NCBI GenBank assembly: GCA_009760855.2
Contig: WPIO01000050.1
Location: 1,346,001 to 1,410,000, forward strand
Length of the DNA stretch: 64,000 nucleotides
DNA from: Cristatella mucedo
Taxonomy: Eukaryota > Bryozoa > Phylactolaemata > Cristatellidae
Reading direction: 5' to 3'
Every line of letters starts with the position of its first letter. The stretch's first letter is position 1. Under the pieces are notes generated by a model, which did no database searches, was not told the origin of the DNA, and saw nothing but the letters and a program-made list of their open reading frames with translations. Below, piece by piece: positions 62,901 through 64,000 of this stretch. The position numbers and the translations under genes were made by a program.

Positions 62901-63056
62901 GAACCAGACCCTCTTTCCCAGGTACGGTGGTGGTGGTGGTGGTGGGAGCTCGGCATCCGGTCCGATGGATCAGATCTGCGCGCCGCACTGCTCCGTGGCA
63001 CCGTCGTCCTCATTCCGTTGTAGATTGTGACCGGTCTCCTGAGGAGGAGTGATAAG
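53888..63056 (+). CDS. AGK: Acylglycerol kinase (mitochondrial lipid kinase, TIM22 subunit), first six coding exons, runs off right edge
   Basis: AGK phosphorylates mono- and diacylglycerol in mitochondria and is also a subunit of the TIM22 carrier translocase. Joined exons 53888-53988, 56109-56148, 57602-57681, 58847-58922, 62673-62771 and 63024-63056 give 143 codons, all junctions GT/AG and in phase. Seen: N-terminal LRNNWKKTVFF with a membrane helix at about 15-31; EILRSYCLQALKYG across exons 2-3; VIVFLNPAA at 63-71; ARQQFEKNVLPLLNLAGLEV at 76-95; TEHEGQAKAF at 100-109; VVVAGGDGTVSE with the nucleotide-binding GGDGT at 125-129; IVTGLLRRSDK at 133-143. Order and spacing match the DAGK domain of animal AGK. 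The C-terminal half lies outside. Introns 1-4 and 6 carry LINE-A, LINE-B and SINE copies. Kinase function is inferred from the family. Confidence 0.94.
54390..54475 (+). mobile_element. SINE-2 partial
   Basis: TTGGTTCGATTACAGCAGCG (B box region), then TGCAAGCAGTGGGCATAAT. Head and tail missing; abuts a LINE-A tail. Confidence 0.55.
54476..55745 (-). mobile_element. LINE-A: 3' end to RT palm (AGK intron 1)
   Basis: AAT-rich tail, 3' UTR, C-terminal block, and RT (55716-55390) reading VPQGSVLGPVLFTIYTLPLA, FHFYANDTQLCL and WMAANFLKLN. The longest LINE-A copy in the window; frameshifted. Confidence 0.87.
56109..56148 (+). CDS. AGK: AGK exon 2 (40 nt)
   Basis: Acceptor CTTCCGTGTTGCAG; encodes EESEILRSYCLQAL (first E shared); donor GTAAGT at phase 0. 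Very short exon found by family alignment. Confidence 0.88.
56400..56600 (-). mobile_element. LINE RT fragment (AGK intron 2)
   Basis: The minus frame reads LLDQAATLDTFDHDIQLERL, a decayed LLDLSAAFDTLDHDILLERL RT block. Confidence 0.6.
56601..57600. other. AGK intron 2, mostly unique, with one small ORF
   Basis: No repeat family recognised. A 62-codon ATG ORF at 57378-57563 has a basic, leader-like N-terminus (see findings). Confidence 0.45.
57602..57681 (+). CDS. AGK: AGK exon 3
   Basis: Acceptor TTTGTTTCACAG; encodes KYGND...RKVIVFLNPAAKK; donor GTGAGC at phase 2. Confidence 0.93.
57825..58180. mobile_element. Two LINE-B tails, inverted, the plus copy split by SINE-1
   Basis: 57825-57872 is a reverse LINE-B tail (GTAATGTATCTCTGTATG). 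From 57898 a plus copy reads GTTGGCTACCGAATGCATAC up to 57985, continues after SINE-1 at 58131 (ATGACTTTGTGGAGTTACAG) and ends in ACATTACATTACATTACAT. Confidence 0.8.
57986..58129 (+). mobile_element. SINE-1 nested in LINE-B tail (AGK intron 3)
   Basis: CTGGTTTGGTCCAGCGG head, GGGCTCGAGCCCCGAGGC, GATTAAGTTCTCTTAGGGCG and an AAATGAATTATAAATG end. Flanked by TATG on both sides. Confidence 0.88.
58847..58922 (+). CDS. AGK: AGK exon 4
   Basis: Acceptor TTGACTTGCAG; encodes TARQQFEKNVLPLLNLAGLE then VNVVK; donor GTAATG at phase 0. Confidence 0.93.
58985..59060. repeat. GACA/CACA imperfect repeat
   Basis: AGACAGACAGAGACAGAGAG followed by CACACA parts, about 65 bp beyond AGK exon 4. Confidence 0.75.
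59840..61235 (-). mobile_element. Diverged LINE-A copy (AGK intron 4)
   Basis: Starts CCCCAGAGAACTAAAATCGC. Order of blocks as in other copies: GGATTTGAGG, GGATAGGCCGGAGCC, CAGCAAGCAGTGA, ATATGCTGACCAAGCCC. The far end has RT-like pieces (VVLLVLLHGSAAFVTISHLA). Confidence 0.7.
61310..61985 (+). mobile_element. LINE-A fragments, two 3' ends in series
   Basis: 61370-61700 C-terminal block and 3' UTR with an internal duplication (AACTCACTTCCGTC and AACTCACTACCGATG), tail at 61828-61860. A second 3' end runs 61855-61985. Confidence 0.75.
61990..62450 (+). mobile_element. Decayed LINE-A C-terminus
   Basis: GGTCTCCCAGTCTGTGCAAT, TTGCCACGTTACACCACTTC and a TTATTATTATG end, heavily deleted. Confidence 0.6.
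62673..62771 (+). CDS. AGK: AGK exon 5 (GGDGT motif)
   Basis: Acceptor TTCTTTTTCAG; encodes TEHEGQAKAF to AGGDGTVSE; donor GTACGT at phase 0. Confidence 0.95.
62823..62856 (+). other. G-quadruplex-like motif in AGK intron 5
   Basis: At least five G-runs of three to five separated by one to three bases (GGGAGGGTAGGGTAGGGGG-like). Lies 51 bp after exon 5. Fold is inferred. Confidence 0.7.
63024..63056 (+). CDS. AGK: AGK exon 6 (33 nt)
   Basis: Acceptor TTCCGTTGTAG; encodes IVTGLLRRSDK; donor GTAAGC at phase 0. The next exon is not in the window. Confidence 0.9.
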
Positions 63057-63644
63057 GTAAGCAGCGTCAGCAGTCGCCCATAGGCTGCCCTTTCCACTGA
63101 CGGCTATTGGCTTGCGAGCCAGATGCCGTGAGAGCGGAGCAAGCTCTCAAGCTGGAGCCCTCTCTCGGCAGCTGGAGGAGGATGTGCCCGGCCGGCTGGC
63201 GGTCGGAGGTTATCTATCATACCCCTGACCCTCTGTCACCGAAGTGTATGCACATCGCCTGCCTGATTGGATGGCGATGCGTTTGGTCACTCGCATCACC
63301 AGCTCGGCAGGCCACGCTCGTTGGCCGGCTGGGTGGGTTTGCATGCCGTCTAGGTTTTTCGTGCTTGGTCGTCGGTAGTGAGTTCCATCGGCTCCAAGAT
63401 GAAGCCGTCCCTTGGCTGGCTTGTTGCCCGACTTGCAGAAAGTCGTGGCCGACTTCGACGCCGTGTCAGGCTCACCTGTCGCGTGACTGCAGCTGCTGTT
63501 GCTGGGTCATGCTGAGATCTTCAGGCTTGACAGGCAGGCACGTGTCCCGCGAGATCGTCTCTGGAGCACTTGAGCCGACTTGTCAAAGTCACTCACTTGG
63601 GCTAAGAATGGTTCGCTCCTTATATTGTCCGACCGAGATTACCC
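63057..63644. other. AGK intron 6, no recognised element
   Basis: A plus-strand ORF (63107-63649) runs through it but has no domain and lies between AGK exons. I regard it as intronic. Confidence 0.5.
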
Positions 63645-63775
63645 TGTGAAGTCTCTGTTGGCTACCCAGTTCGTACGGAAAGCCACATGGGCTTTGAGTG
63701 TGCTATGTAAAACTCTCCTCCGTAACACTCAGACTTTGTGGAGTTACAGACAGAGATACATTACCTTAGAAGAGA
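63645..63775 (+). mobile_element. LINE-B 3' tail
   Basis: GTTGGCTACCCAGTTCGTAC, then GACTTTGTGGAGTTACAGAC and GATACATTACC. In AGK intron 6. Confidence 0.7.
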
Positions 63776-64000
63776 GGTACACTGCTGCCCGCTACTAAGC
63801 CGGCCGCCCGTCAGGTCCGAGACGAAACTTGACCTGAGCATCACTTAAACGTCATCTGTTGCTGGGATGCTTTCCAAGATGTACCCTTGTTAGGTCTTAA
63901 TTAGCCCTCTCTGTAGCCACACTGGTGCGGCCCAGCGGTGCTGGTGCTGGCCTTAAACCACTTTTGGCTTTTGGGGAGCTCTGGGAGCCTCCTCCCTCCC

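Noticed and set aside
63107-63649. 180-codon plus ORF
   Set aside because: Lies between AGK exons, no domain, and overlaps a LINE-B tail at its end.

Overview
This is metazoan (invertebrate-like) genomic DNA with interrupted genes, GT/AG introns, dense interspersed retroelements, tRNA-derived SINEs and long microsatellites. Nothing in it is prokaryotic or viral. I cannot place the species from the sequence. Four protein-coding genes can be reconstructed by joining exons whose splice phases agree and whose joined products read as known families.

(1) 39-5525, minus: 5' part of a secreted beta-N-acetylhexosaminidase. A signal-peptide exon at 5525-5453 joins in phase to a CHB_HEX (chitobiase N-terminal) exon at 415-39. 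The gene runs off the left edge. (2) 18825-35667, minus: complete seven-exon DHRSX-type short-chain dehydrogenase (348 aa), with the TGxxxGIG, NNAG, Ser and YxxxK motifs carried on different exons. (3) 46497-50442, plus: three-exon type II membrane glycosyltransferase-like protein with a GT92 (DUF23) domain whose expected DxDE site reads KLGD, and whose stop codon lies inside a 23-bp minisatellite. (4) 53888 to beyond 63056, plus: the first six coding exons of AGK (mitochondrial acylglycerol kinase / TIM22 subunit), including the GGDGT motif. The gene runs off the right edge.

The rest is mostly mobile DNA. LINE-A is a non-LTR retrotransposon with APE endonuclease and RT pieces and a 3' end closing in (ATT)n. 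LINE-B is a second non-LTR family whose 3' end closes in (ACATT)n. SINE-1, SINE-2 and SINE-3 have tRNA-like heads. SINE-1 has a 3' tail that matches the LINE-A 3' end, which points to a SINE/LINE partnership. Nested insertions with visible target-site duplications give a relative chronology. There is also a non-autonomous hAT element with an 8-bp duplication (36393-37015) and a decayed Tc1/mariner transposase (20600-21116).

Layout: 0-6 kb hexosaminidase gene; 6-18 kb LINE/SINE pile-up, with a CpG-rich stretch at 14.4-15.3 kb; 18.8-35.7 kb DHRSX with repeat-filled introns; 36-41 kb hAT element, minisatellite and simple repeats; 41-46.4 kb GC-rich, repeat-poor stretch with a 43-bp near-perfect palindrome and no recognised gene; 46.5-50.7 kb GT92 gene; 50.8-53.4 kb repeat remnants; 53.4-64 kb AGK. 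The four genes are independent transcription units. Three of them act in the secretory/ER glyco-lipid area (hexosaminidase, DHRSX in dolichol metabolism, GT92), but I see no evidence that they are co-regulated.
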